This document shows, piece by piece, positions 34,701 through 44,417 of a stretch of 64,000 nucleotides of DNA (positions within the stretch are counted from its first letter, which is position 1; every line of letters begins with the position of its first letter). This DNA comes from Diphasiastrum complanatum. Lineage: Eukaryota > Streptophyta > Lycopodiopsida > Lycopodiales > Lycopodiaceae. The translations under genes were made by a program, and so were the position numbers. Under the pieces are notes generated by a model. That model saw only the letters and a program-made list of their open reading frames with translations. It made no database searches and was not told where the DNA came from. Location of the stretch: contig CM055111.1 of the NCBI GenBank assembly GCA_029204225.1, positions 29,100,340-29,164,339 on the forward strand, read 5' to 3'.

Positions 34701-35537
34701 CTGCATGATATACTAACTTCAGACCACAATGGGAGGTTTATATGAGACATATAACCTGTATAGTGCTTATTCTCTTGCCTTGCCTCTTAGAATTAGTATG
34801 TTTAGAAATGAGAAGCTTCAAACATTGGTTATGAAACGTCTGAAACCACAATATTAAATTATGAAACCATCTCCTCATTCCTTCTGACATTCTAAAGACC
34901 AAATGCCTATATATGTCTAAATATAAGTGCAGGGTGGATCAATGTAATAGAAAAGTGCTTGATTCAAGATACACTTCAATCAATCCATAAAGTGCTTGAA
35001 GTAAAGAAGTGGTTTTCTTAAGCCCTCAACTTGCAGAAGTTTAGCTTTATGTACCAAATGTGAAGATTCCAACTGCAACTTTACATGCAAGTTTTATCGT
35101 AGTCATGAGTTTGGCATGACGGACTCCCGTTTATAGTTGTGCAACCAAAGAGGTTTAGCCTCGCAGAAGGACAAAAAGTGTAATGAGCTTGAATCCCTTG
35201 CAGAACAGTTGAGATGGTCAAATCGCTAGGGTGTTCACAATTATCTGCAGCTTGTGTGTCCTTTGCTCTGGTTTTGCATGTACATTACACCTCAATTATG
35301 ATATACTCTAAAATTTTTAAAATTATGAACAAGACATCTGCCAATTTCTATCAGAACTATGTTCAATTTGCAGAGTGTTTTCAATATTGTTCTTTATGGC
35401 ATGCAATTGTTCTTGACATGTTTCTACCTTTTTTCTGGCAGGAATTAACACTGTTTTTGGTATCAGACTGTTATATTGGTTTGGATCAACAGCACTCACT
35501 CAAACTCTTAAAAGCTAGAAACGCCAGTGATAGCTAA
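15475..35537 (+). CDS. ASCC3/DExH14-type Ski2-like helicase, C-terminal 911 codons, 22 exons
   Basis: Exons: 15475-15678, 15868-15984, 16128-16250, 16359-16448, 16667-16792, 22191-22253, 22367-22455, 22640-22730, 27159-27308, 27472-27663, 27748-27813, 27933-28088, 28258-28401, 28795-28862, 29093-29261, 31703-31765, 31931-32026, 32231-32398, 33803-33982, 34110-34262, 34363-34494, 35442-35537 (TAA). Every junction keeps frame. Together they encode the second RecA pair, winged helix, ratchet and Sec63 module of the ASCC3/Brr2 class. [16 protein letters not shown] and the ending of the protein resemble ASCC3/plant DExH14 rather than BRR2, whose second cassette has DELH. Known ASCC3 proteins are ATP-dependent 3'-5' helicases acting in ribosome rescue and alkylation repair. 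Full-length family members are about 2,100-2,200 residues, so some 1,200 codons lie left of the window. No frame break was found. Confidence 0.93.
16793..22190 (+). other. Intron of 5,398 bases with repeats
   Basis: The intron starts GTAAAC and ends CCTCCAG. It is AT-rich. Around 17800-18050 there are imperfect direct repeats of the type CTCAAGRTTTTTGGA. 18440-19250 contains open stretches without a recognisable product. A foldback element lies at about 20480-21292. No other gene is seen. Confidence 0.85.
20480..21292. mobile_element. Foldback/MITE-like element A, palindromic ends
   Basis: The left end begins near GCCCGTTCCGG and the right end closes with CCAGAACGGGC, so the outer 8 bases GCCCGTTC/GAACGGGC form an inverted repeat. 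The arms consist of iterated short palindromes (GGAACGCGTTC, TTCTGA-GCGTTTCAGAA). The interior, about 700 bases, is non-coding, with poly-A and poly-T next to the arms. I found no exact target-site duplication. Non-autonomous DNA transposon is the best guess. Confidence 0.6.
22191..22730 (+). CDS. Helicase exons f-h: motif II (DEIH) and motif III
   Basis: Exon 22191-22253 encodes motif II LDEIH inside [18 protein letters not shown], the Mg-ATP binding and hydrolysis site. Exon 22367-22455 (phase 0 to 2) encodes [12 protein letters not shown] with motif III as STA instead of the SAT of DEAD-box proteins, as usual for this family. Exon 22640-22730 completes a split Arg codon (AG|G) and continues DLADWLGI. 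Together they encode residues 221-301. Confidence 0.93.
23750..24430 (-). pseudogene. Decayed Ty3/Gypsy reverse transcriptase
   Basis: On the minus strand, after allowing for stops, the order of Gypsy RT blocks is visible: [12 protein letters not shown] (for the usual FSKIDLRSGYHQ), [21 protein letters not shown] (conserved PFG), [10 protein letters not shown], then an [12 protein letters not shown] block and, near 23900-24010, [14 protein letters not shown] as in the linker to RNase H. At least two stops fall within the RT. The catalytic DD block is no longer readable. An old relic. Confidence 0.7.
24935..25195 (-). pseudogene. Coding-like stretch upstream of the Gypsy relic
   Basis: Eighty-six codons are open on the minus strand (first block [16 protein letters not shown]), acidic and Pro/Ser-rich, ending in a TAG near 24940. 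The strand matches the Gypsy RT relic downstream, so it may be what is left of its gag, integrase or spacer region. No motif identifies it. Confidence 0.35.
26222..26945. mobile_element. Foldback/MITE-like element B with G-rich core
   Basis: The arms are built from palindromic GAAACGCGTTTC units (left 26247-26290, right 26878-26940). The core at 26478-26582 contains several GGGGGGCGG-x-AGCCCCCC hairpins and G-runs. The open frames over the core (Gly/Pro-rich, both strands) come from these hairpins. The TTCTGAAACGCGTTTCAGAA motif is shared with the right arm of element A. No clean target-site duplication was found. Confidence 0.6.
27159..28401 (+). CDS. Helicase exons i-m: RecA2 motifs IV-VI and winged helix
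   Basis: Five phase-0 exons (50, 64, 22, 52 and 48 codons) encode residues 302-537. Motif IV is [21 protein letters not shown] follows. Motif V is [14 protein letters not shown]. Motif VI is [12 protein letters not shown] with the arginine fingers. The last exon starts the winged-helix region ([12 protein letters not shown]). Introns are 84-169 bases. All catalytic residues expected of the second cassette are present. Confidence 0.93.
28795..29261 (+). CDS. Helicase exons n-o, followed by a GC donor
   Basis: Exon 28795-28862 (phase 0 to 2) and exon 29093-29261 encode residues 538-616, the end of the winged helix and start of the helical ratchet ([29 protein letters not shown]). The second exon ends CTTGAG followed by GCAAGA. 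There is no GT at the place fixed by homology, so the intron uses a GC donor. Without splicing the frame meets a stop at 29287-29289. Confidence 0.9.
29262..31702 (+). other. GC-AG intron of 2,441 bases with a LINE relic
   Basis: Donor GAG|GCAAGA, acceptor ATGCATAG. A relic of a LINE zinc-binding tail lies at about 30480-30700. The rest is AT-rich without recognised features. Confidence 0.75.
30480..30700 (+). pseudogene. LINE zf-RVT tail relic
   Basis: The plus-strand frame 30513-30695 reads [20 protein letters not shown], a CxxC-x9-H-x4-C arrangement comparable to CQLC...EHFIFRC of LINE copy 3. It is preceded by a decayed version of the LRVSSHQL block. It is more diverged than the three LINEs at the left, so a different or much older family. 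Confidence 0.55.
31703..32398 (+). CDS. Helicase exons p-r: ratchet and start of Sec63-2
   Basis: Exon 31703-31765 (21 codons: [20 protein letters not shown], after one Glu) is short but supported by its TAG acceptor, GT donor and strong family match. Exons 31931-32026 and 32231-32398 continue ([12 protein letters not shown], then [13 protein letters not shown] and [16 protein letters not shown]). They cover residues 617-725. The intron between exons r and s (32399-33802) has CAGCATCTTCAT-type degenerate repeats near 32960-33090 and nothing else recognisable. Confidence 0.92.
32399..33802 (+). other. Intron of 1,404 bases with short degenerate repeats
   Basis: GT-AG intron. Between 32960 and 33095 the motif CAGCATCNTCAT recurs several times. 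Similar wording appears in the intergenic region near 35950-36110, which suggests fragments of one repeat family. No coding signal is seen. Confidence 0.6.
33803..34494 (+). CDS. Helicase exons s-u: Sec63-2 domain
   Basis: Exons 33803-33982, 34110-34262 and 34363-34494 encode residues 726-880. The first has the helical-hairpin block [12 protein letters not shown]. The second begins the C-terminal beta domain and ends in RAFVPRFPK. The third has [11 protein letters not shown] and VLKRVSF, the FN3-like end of the Sec63 unit. All junctions are phase 0 with GT-AG ends. Arg/Lys/Thr-rich exon 34110-34262 is less conserved, as is normal here. Confidence 0.9.
34495..35441 (+). other. Last intron of 947 bases
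   Basis: GTAAAA ... TCTGGCAG. AT-rich; I see nothing in it. Confidence 0.8.
35442..35537 (+). CDS. Helicase last exon and stop codon
   Basis: It encodes the final 31 residues ([20 protein letters not shown], then a short variable tail) and TAA at 35535-35537. The [14 protein letters not shown] block is the conserved end of the Sec63 unit in this family. A poly(A) signal could not be assigned downstream. Confidence 0.92.
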   Translation, partial: ELTLFLVSDCYIGLDQQHSLKLLKARNASDS

Positions 35538-36658
35538 CTAACAGTGATTGCTCGAGTGAAGTGATTTTCCTTTTTCCTTTACCTGGTCCCTTATTTATAG
35601 AGGTCGAAATCCGATTCTCCTCAAGGGTTATATTGCACAGTCCTTGTGGGCTTTCAAGCTGTGTAAAAATTCATCTGCCTGTGGATGAAAGGCACATCTG
35701 CAAGGCTCTTTCAGTGTTTGCACCTTTCCTTTAGTAAGGAAGCAAACAATCTACCTTTATTTATGGCTCAAAGTACATTTGAAGGGCTGTAATCAGGAAC
35801 ATTTCAACCTTTCGTGTTTATTCCAATTTTCTCAAAGGAGAGGGACTGAATTTAAACAAGGTTAGCAGCATGCACTTACCTTCTTGAGGCATGGAGGCAT
35901 CAGGCGCCTTGACTCTTTCCCAGTACTTGGATTAGGGAAAATCAACCAGGACTTCAGCATCCTCCATGACCTCTTGCGGCATCATCTATGAACATCCTTC
36001 TTTTTGCCGCATTGGCAAATGAAACGTTTCAGCATCTTCCTCAACATTTTTGCGGGATCTCCCTTTAATTTTGCGGTATCTTCTTTGACAGTGTCATTTT
36101 CATGGCATCTTCTTTGACATATTATTTGTCAACAACTTGGGCAGTTTGCAAACGTTAAGGGCTATATTTTTGTTGTAAGGAAGAGGTAGGACATGTAAAT
36201 AGGTTTTACTGGCCTGGGGCTATACATTTCGACCCCTAAAACCATATTATTTGTTATTTGAGCTATTTGATCAAAGACTGAGGAATCGAAATGCCTTTCT
36301 AGGAAGAAAGGGTGTTCAATTCTATTTGGAGACTGGGAAACCCTAACTAGAGACGAAAAGTACCCATGCTAGCATTTAAAGATAGAGACTACGAACTTCT
36401 TCGAGGGAGAAGTCATAGAGAAGGTGTTCCTCTTTAGGAGGGCCTGCAAGGCCACCTTTTGTCATCTATTATTGATATCTTTGTAGAAGACCGTGATCAT
36501 TTCACAATTTGCTTCTTTGTGCATGACAATGATGGATGTTCTTACCTCTCATTAACCATATAATTTTGTGGATAGCAGATTTCCTACCAACTTAAAAAGG
36601 GATGAATTCTCTTACGAAATAAACAGCTTTTTTATGAGATACACCATGAAAGCCTGCA

Positions 36659-36730
<72 letters not shown>

Positions 36731-38887
36731 TTCATATGGCTTTCATGAACATTTGATAAGGAGCAATTGCTTCCAAGAATGTTGACTAAGAAAGTTTATT
36801 TCATAGTATTTCAAGTTAGAACTCAAATCATGTTTCTTGCTCTCAAATAGATTCTTTGTCATGAGTGTTAGGTAAAACAGAAGACATTCATATTTCACAA
36901 GCTTGCAATTGCACATATTCAAGTAGCTTGGAAATTGTTGGTCTTATCTAATTTTGTGCAACTCCAAAAAATAGACAGCCATAAATAAATATAGTAGTAT
37001 TCATAATATGGCACTTCTTCATTTGAAGATACTTATTGTTCTTAGTGCAATGTTGCTTTTTCGTTTTTGCAAGGAAAACAACAGGGTACTATTATATATG
37101 TATAATAAACTTGGGGCATGAACTAAAGTCCAAAAAACTCACCCAAAAATGCTCATGGGGCCAACCCCACTTTTTATAAGAGCTAAATAGAGTTACTGAG
37201 ATCAAGAAAGGGTAGAAAGGGCTTTTAGGACCTTTGAAGTTGGCAGGGAGACCACTAACATGCAAATTGTGGGCTATAATGTGGCTAGCATGCATTGTTG
37301 AACATATTAAGCTTATTTATCATTAATTTCAAGTCAAATATCTTTTACTTTTAGATTAGCAAAAAGCATATAATTATCATGCATGTACGGTCATGCTTCT
37401 TCATACTTTGTCATATATGACCTTGAGAGCCAATCAACAAGCTCCCAATAAAATTTAGCAAAACATTAGCACATAACAAAGGAAAATCTGAATGGTTGTG
37501 TAGTAACAAGAACTCCTATGAACCTTTTTTAACAAATATATTTCTATGTTGCAATATAGGTTAATTAACACTAAAAATTTCATAAACACAAAATCTTTTG
37601 AAACAAGAACTATTTCTAGACAAAATAACATTTGAAATTTGTTTAAGTTTCCGTATATTCTACTTCAAAAGATAATTTTATTTCCACGTACATTCTTTTT
37701 CAATTATTTTACAAAACTTACAATTCGGAAAATCTATATGTTTGGGGATTGATAACACAAAAGTTGATAAAAATAGTAAACGTGTTTTTTATGCTTGCCA
37801 AAATTGAAAAAATGGTCCCTTCTTTTTTTGAAATTGAATGTGGCACATTTTAGAAAAGTTTAAAAATGTAATGCCTACCCAATGGTCTAGGAGATGGAAA
37901 GGCATTTGTTTTGGCATTGAATCACTAAATACAAGTTGGGTAACTAATTGAATTTTCTAGCCATGTGAATGTTCAAAGGTCTTGTTGCGAAGAATAAGCT
38001 AATAAAGAACCACTTTGCTGCTCAAACATTCGTAGGTTTTTTCTATATATGGTAGTCATGTTACCATTGAATTGTGGACCATTGCAATAAAGAAAATTAT
38101 TTGAATAAAAAATTGCATATTTTGAAGGTTTATTATTGCACTTGTTACAAAATTATGGTAATAAATGTTAGTCAGAAGTCATCTTCACCTACTTATGATT
38201 AACTTCGCACATTTACATAAATGCCATTTCATCTTATTATCTTTTTTTGTTTGATTCATTTAGAAAATGCACCGTATCATCAAAATCTACTTAAAATTCT
38301 TGAGCATCTTGTTCTTTACTCTGGATATGTGTTGATAATTATAGACGATTTAATAGTCCAAAACATTCTATTAACATTGCACTTAGTGAATTTCTTAATC
38401 GATTGACTTTTGCGAGAGTAATAGTATAAGCCAAACATCCAAGTCATAGAGATTGAATTCTTCTACTCATACTTGATCTTTCACCATTCATCCTCTGCAC
38501 CATTTCAAAGTCATAACTTTCTAGAAATGTGTTAGTGGTAGTGTGCATTCCATGAACCCAAATCGTTTGGAGTTATCTTCATTGAGAGTGACTTGGAGTA
38601 CCTTCACAATCCAAAAAGGATTTATGTTTGCTCTTTTCAACTACTTGAAGAGCAATCAAAATATTAGTTCTTATCTCATTTAAATCTCCACACCAACATT
38701 ACTATGATGCCTAAGAATTTTTTTTACTCTTTTGACCATCCAAACACATCCTATTCTATTCATCATATAAGAGTTTATCTATACCATGCACAACATAATA
38801 GTTTTCGTTAACAAGTCTAGTTGCTGTTAGTTTTACTGGCTAGTAAGTATAGCAAGATACTTGACGAGCATGCTATGGAGAGCTTGC
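35538..38887. other. Intergenic region
   Basis: This contains the 3' UTR of the helicase (end not determined), a stretch with TTGCGGCATCATCT/CAGCATCTTCCT-type repeats at about 35895-36130, a (TC)n tract and about 2 kb of AT-rich DNA. Frames here are short and look random. Very old retroelement remains are possible but I could not identify any. Confidence 0.6.
36661..36726 (+). repeat. (TC)n microsatellite
   Basis: Sixty-six bases of uninterrupted TC repeat. Confidence 0.98.
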
Positions 38888-39578
38888 TGTTAAAAGTACA
38901 GTACTAAGGACCATAAATGGATCTTTGAATGATCCACAAGGTGATTGTATGCTTGTTAAACAATCTATCAGAAACTAGTCATCAGAAAACAAGATCTAGT
39001 TTAGCAGCTTGATAGGAAACAAGTAGAGACAATCAAAGCATTGATCAAATAGTCTAATCCAACTCCACACGTGTGGAAATAAGGCTGTAGTACGGCCTGT
39101 AGACAGTGTTTACAAAGTGCCAAAGCTGGGTTTCATTGGAAAAATAGAGTAATCACCATACAATGAGAGGAAACTCGAGTTTCTCCTTGAGGCTCCAAAA
39201 AGTTTCTATCTTCTCACTATGGAGAATGGAAATACATAGTAAAACACACTTCCTTTGCAAAGTTAGGTGAAAATCCAGCATGTAATAAGGAAGTAGACTC
39301 CACTTTCTTGCCCTAATGTGAAAACCCTAGCCTAGATCCAAGAGTCATGCTTGGTAGGTGCATGGTAGGTACAAATCTCATTATAAATCATGGTCTAGAT
39401 CCTACAAAGTAGGAATCACTACCAAATAGACACAACCACTCATCTTGACTCGTGGTAACCTAGTTTAGGTGTGTATGTACAAGTGGCACTTTGGTCGTTC
39501 AAGTAACCAACAAACAATATTGACAAAATGTACAATATTCTACATGGCTAGATTTGCCAATGTAGGCAATTTTTCACA
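38888..39578 (-). mobile_element. 3' LTR of a truncated Copia element
   Basis: The segment is 691 bp. On the plus strand it begins TGTTAAAAGTACAG, which aligns with TGATAAATTTTACAG of the complete Copia at 54240. It ends TTTTTCACA next to CTCCTCCTC, the purine tract on the minus strand. It contains one palindromic CCACACGTGTGG (~39065), a site that occurs repeatedly in the 54240 LTR. The last codons of the RNase H frame run into its start. Confidence 0.8.
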
Positions 39579-41411
39579 CTCCTCCTCAAATCTAGCCTTG
39601 GAGATCACAATGCTTTTATCAATAACTCCAATTGAAGATCTAAGCTTGACAAATGAATCTTTAGGTAAAGGTTTAGTAAACAAATCAGCCAAGTAACTTG
39701 ATGATGGCACGTGTTGGAGCTTGATCTCTTTAGCTTGTACTTTTTCCCTCACGAAATGATGAGCAATTTCGATGTGTTTGCTCCTTGCATGGAATGTAGG
39801 ATTAGTTGCAAGTGATTGGGCTGATTGGTTGTCACAATAGATGATAGGGATCTCCTCCTCCATGACATGAAGCTCCACCAATAGCCTTTTGAGCCACAAG
39901 ACCTCCTTGCATGTTGATGTCAAGGCCTTGTATTCGGATTCTGTGGAAGATAGGGAGATGGTATCTTGCTTTTTGGAAAGCCATGATACTACTCCATCAC
40001 ATAGAAAGGTTGCAAAGGCACTTGTTGATCTTCTATCCACTTTGTCACCTGCAAAATCCGAGTCACTATAGGCTCTTAAGCCAAGATTAGTTCCTCTATA
40101 CAAAATACCAAAATTCTTAGTGAATGAAATGTATCTAAGAACTCTTTTGACCATCTTCCAATGTGAAACTAGAGGACTTTGCATGAATTGGCTTAACTTT
40201 CCAACACTATAACTAAGATCAGGTCTAGTTATAGTTAAATAGATCAAGGAGCCAATAAGCCTTCTATATAATGTGATGTCCTCAAAGGATGCTTCATCAC
40301 AACCAATAGATGCTTTTACATGTTGCTCCATTGGTGTCTCAATGCCTTTATAATTCTTCATTCCAAATCTATCTAGGATGGATGTAGCATATTTAGATTG
40401 ACAAATGACGCTAAAATCACATCCTCTAATAACCTCTATTCCAAGAATGAAGCTCAATAGGCCGAGATCTACCATCTTAAACTCTTTTGCTAAAGCAATT
40501 TTTACATCTCTAATTCCATCTAGATCATTACCACTCAAGATAATGTCATCTACATACAAAACAAGAATAATGATCATGCCATCATGAAAACTTATATACA
40601 ATGATGGATCATAGGCACTCATTACAAAATTAATGGAAATGAGAAAAGAGTTTAGCCTAGAGTACCATGCTCTAGGTGCTTGCTTGAGCCCATAAAGGCT
40701 CTTCTTCAAAAAACACACCTTTCCTTCATGATTTGCCTTGATGAAGCCCTCGGGTTGCCTCATGTAGATCTCTTCCTCCAAATAACCATTGAGGAATGCA
40801 TTTGTGAAGTCAAGTTGGAATAGCTCCCAATTGAAGGTTGTAGCAAGACTAATGATCAACATGATAGTAACAAGCTTAGCCACAGGAGCAAATGTCTCAT
40901 CATAGTCAATGCCTTTGGTTTGTAAAAAACCTTTGGCAACAAGCCTAGCTTTATGCTTGCTTATTGATCCATCTTGATTATACTTCAATCTAAACACCCA
41001 CTTGCAATCAGGAGGTTTCTTCCCTCGAGGAAGATCCACAAGATCCCAAGTATGATTCTCAATAAGAGCATCATACTCTACTTGCATAGCATCCATCCAA
41101 CTTTTAGACTTACAAGCATCTTCATAGCATGTTGGCTCATCTAACATTGAAGTAAGAAGGGTGTAAGATGTGAAAGATGATGAGCCTTCCCTTTGATCAC
41201 CTTGACCATCATAGGTGAGCCTCAATGGCTCGGATCTTGCCCTTGTAGATCTTCTTGGAGTTCTTGGAGTTCTTGGAGTTCTTGCATCTTGAGGTGGATC
41301 CTCAAGTTCTTCTTCACTTGGAAGCTCCTCCTCCATCCTAGCATGATCCTTGGCATCAAGATGATTAGTAGCATTATCATCTAAATCACAAGCATGTCCT
41401 TCATCAAGCTA
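39540..41411 (-). pseudogene. Ty1/Copia RT-RNase H, 5'-truncated but open (598 codons from its first ATG)
   Basis: The frame is open from about 41411 (first ATG at 41336) to the stop at 39540. The order is a Pro/Arg-rich linker, the RT start (WMDAMQVEYDALIENHTWDLV), KARLVAKGF, NAFLNGYLEEEIYMRQPEGF, catalytic VLYVDDIILSG and RNase H (YSDSDFAGD, STESEYKAL, SKHIEIAHHFVRE). Gag, protease and integrase are missing; homology stops just after a stop codon near 41415. Product in family terms: reverse transcription and RNA degradation of the element's own RNA. It cannot move alone, but the frame has not decayed, which suggests recent truncation or use in trans. Confidence 0.9.
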
Positions 41412-41626
41412 CTTCCAACTTGAGAAATGGATTTAGAGATCATAGATAGTTGATACTGATTAAATTTTCGTCTCACTTGATGTGGATGAGACACATGTAC
41501 AACAAATTTTAATAGAAATATATTTACAGTTTTTCAAGGGTTGTTCTTACTTGTTTTTTTTCCTGTTAGTAATTCAGGTTACGATTCATTCATCTTCAAT
41601 TTCTACGGTTTTCCGACAAGTTTGTT

Positions 41627-41838
41627 TTTCATAGCCTTGGTCTGCCTTGCCTTTACCTTGGTTTTTTTTGGATAAGTTCAGAATGATGATCTGATCGAAC
41701 CTTTGCCACAACCAATCCAAACATGCGACATTAGTTCACTTAGATTTGTTGCAGCAAAGCTTTGATCAGATCATCATCTGAACATATCCAAATATGCCAA
41801 GACAAGGACAATACAGACCAAGGCAATGAAGACCAAAA
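41627..41838. mobile_element. Foldback MITE with about 75-base arms
   Basis: Left arm around 41636-41710 (GCCTTGGTCTGCC..., ATGATGATCTGATC) is matched by the inverted right arm around 41760-41835 (GATCAGATCATCATCTGA..., CAGACCAAGGC), with roughly 75-80% arm identity by eye and a short spacer. It has no coding capacity. Target duplication is unclear. Confidence 0.7.
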
Positions 41839-41889
41839 ATACAACCGATATATATGAGACATCAACAAGGGCAAGCATCAATTGTAGTG

Positions 41890-42010
41890 GTCACTGGAGT
41901 TCAAGTGACTGAAGATCTCCCCAATGGAGATAGTGCATTTCCTGTAGGAGACAATGAATCTTGTTATCGAAAACTCATATTATCCAGTTGCAATTACATT
42001 GTGTTTTGCA
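41890..42010 (+). pseudogene. Relic copy of the Ulp1-type last exon
   Basis: The sequence GATCTCCCCAATGGAGATAG and the following 80 bases match, at roughly 75-80% by eye, the last exon of the Ulp1-type gene at 49226 (minus strand). It lies on the opposite strand here and has a stop codon within the matching frame (SPMEIVHFL, then stop). So the Ulp1 unit existed in more than one copy. Confidence 0.6.
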
Positions 42011-42225
42011 CCATGGAAATGGAGATCATAGAAATGAAAGAGTCTCACAAATATATTTTATGAAACTGATTCACTTAGAAATAGGAAAAAAGGAATATTT
42101 TTATATGGCATAACGTACTATTACACCATTAAATCGAAATTGATAGTACTGAGGTAGATCGAATTGCAACATGTCTAGTTCTGATCGAATGTGATTGAGA
42201 CACCAATCTTCCTCGACCTCACCCA

Positions 42226-42615
42226 TTGCAAGAATGTTGTCATTTCTTTTCACTGTTATCTAAAGTTGCTCTTGAGGGTTTATACCAAATTATGTGGTTT
42301 TTAGCAAGTCTACCTAAAAGGATTAGACGCAAGCTAAAACGCCATAATGAATACGCTACAATACAAAGCGCTATGGACGATGCAATTCGTGAGGAGGATG
42401 AAAATTCTGATGACGAACCAAATGTTGGAATGATGCCTTATACAACATGGCAAACCACGACAACATCCAACACCATTGCATCAACAAATATCAATGCAAC
42501 TATAGAGAAGATGATCGATGAGTTCGAGAAACTTGGTCAAAAGCAGCAGATGCAGCTGGAAAAAAAAGCAATCCCAGTTCAACGAAAAGTTGAAAGCCTT
42601 GGAAGGTGTGATTGA
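42226..42615 (+). CDS. Unrecognised open frame, 129 codons
   Basis: Basic N-terminal half (KRIRRKLKRH), then an acidic stretch (REEDENSDDEPN), a Thr/Ser/Asn-rich linker and a predicted helical end (IEKMIDEFEKLGQKQQMQLEKK). It resembles the linker regions of transposon or gag proteins but has no diagnostic motif. The surrounding DNA is transposon debris. It may be an exon or a remnant. Confidence 0.3.
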   Translation: MQECCHFFSLLSKVALEGLYQIMWFLASLPKRIRRKLKRHNEYATIQSAMDDAIREEDENSDDEPNVGMMPYTTWQTTTTSNTIASTNINATIEKMIDEFEKLGQKQQMQLEKKAIPVQRKVESLGRCD

Positions 42616-43151
42616 TATAGGTAGGAGATATGCATGTAGAGTTGTAACCTATTTATAGTTGACCTGCATGGGGATTGCATGTGGTCATGCACAGCATCCT
42701 ACTCTCTATATATTGAGGTAGTGATTATTCCATAAACGATCTAATTGTTAGAAAAACAAGTTGGTATTCAATGAAGTTCATTGCTTTGTCAGTCACATAA
42801 CCTATCTACCTTATACTTCAACCAACCTCAATAAAACAACCAAGAAGAAAGAAAGAGGAGGTTCCTATATTAGAGTTCAAAATAAAAGCTGAACGCTGTA
42901 GTGAGGTTTTCTCTTTCAAAATAGAGGGAGAAACATGGCAAAAAAAGGACACCCACCAGGTTCATACCTATGCGTCTCATCAAAGGTTACATCTTTGCTT
43001 ATGTGAATCTTGTTCATTACAGGATCAAAATGCATTTAATCCACCTTCTATAATACAACAACAAAGTGAGCATTTGTTTTTCGATGTGATATCTAAATGT
43101 CATGGATGAGTAACATACTTTGCACTCAACTTGCTGATTTTGTTTTGTATC

Positions 43152-44004
43152 CTAACCATCATCCAACAACTTGGCGATTATATCAGCACTCAAGTCCTCA
43201 CAAATAAACATTTTTTTCGTTCTCCGAACATTGCATTTGAAAAAAAAATCAACAAAAATAGTAAAAGGTAGATACCAACCTAATCTATTATTCTTTGATC
43301 CAGTGCTACATTCTAATATACTCTTAATATCAATATATAGCCTAGATCGAAAACTTTCTAAAATTGCTGCATCAGGAGAAATCCATTCTTCACTCAAAAA
43401 ATCTGGTAGAGGATATGACTCTAATCTACCAACTAAACCATTTCTATCAGAAGAATAGGTGTGATCATTAAAAAAATCTCCTGACTCTAAAAGTGATTTT
43501 GGAGAACGATCTTTATATTGTAAAATATCGGTATTCAAATGTATGACATTGATTATTCCTGCAATCGATTGAACTGATTGCCATTCAATGAAATTTGATG
43601 GATACAAATATGCAAAAACAACAAAAACATCTCAAGAAAAATATAATTTATGCTAACTCTAAAAAAATTGAATCTGAAAACTTACAATTGCATTTCCTTC
43701 TATCATTTGGATTCAGATCATGAATGTTAAGCTCATTGTGAAGATAAGCATGCCGAACTAAAACTTCCGTGATATATTGACCGACAGGTGATACTTTAAA
43801 ATCCATTATCCTAACTTTCCAAGAGCTTCTATATATGTTATCCGATCTTTTTCTTTTTCGGAATGAGCCTTTTGCAGAGGGATGCATCAAGATCCATTGA
43901 TATTTTCGATATATTCTTGGTATCCATTGATCTTCTGCAAATTTTTCATTGCAAATATTGATTGCATCAATAGTTCCTCTTGGTCTCTGATTATGTGTAG
44001 CCAT
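43152..44004 (-). CDS. Two-exon gene of unknown function, 246 codons
   Basis: Exon 1 runs from ATG at 44004 to 43686 and exon 2 from 43573 to the stop at 43152. The intron (112 bases, minus strand) starts GTAAGTTTTC and ends GGCAATCAG. The junction restores frame (319 + 422 = 741 bases), which argues for a real spliced gene. Exon 1 begins MATHNQRPRGTIDAIN and has a Lys/Arg stretch (RKRKRSD). The protein is rich in aromatic and charged residues, with blocks such as ESYPLPDFLSEEW and GWYLPFTIFVDFFF. I recognise no family. It sits in transposon mosaic and may be an element-borne or captured gene. Confidence 0.5.
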
Positions 44005-44417
44005 TAGTCAAAAATACGAGTACACAAGTTGAGAACAACGAGAATGTAGAGATTGCGAGGTAAACCTAAGAATGACAATCCAAAATAAGCGATAGAATGA
44101 AGAAAATGAGAGGTATACCTATGAATAACAAGAAGTTCCTAAACTACAAGAATTAGTTAACCACAGTTTATGACTATTGACGTCAAATCAACCTCGAGTG
44201 AACAACGACGTGCATCATAAGAGTATTCGGACAGTAACTGTGGTCCAATCACAATTGTTTGTTCTGCCCAGCGGGATATTTGAAAATCCCAAAAGTTTGG
44301 CCGGGAAAGTTAAATACAATTTCCGTCCGTCAACCATTGTTACAGTTATTCATAGATGGACACCATTCATTGGGACACATAAGCGTTGAAAGTGTGCAAA
44401 GTCAAAAATAGCATCTT

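Noticed and set aside
37900-38860. Possible Copia integrase or RT remains on the minus strand
   Set aside because: Only weak word similarity; no catalytic block could be placed, so no feature is claimed.
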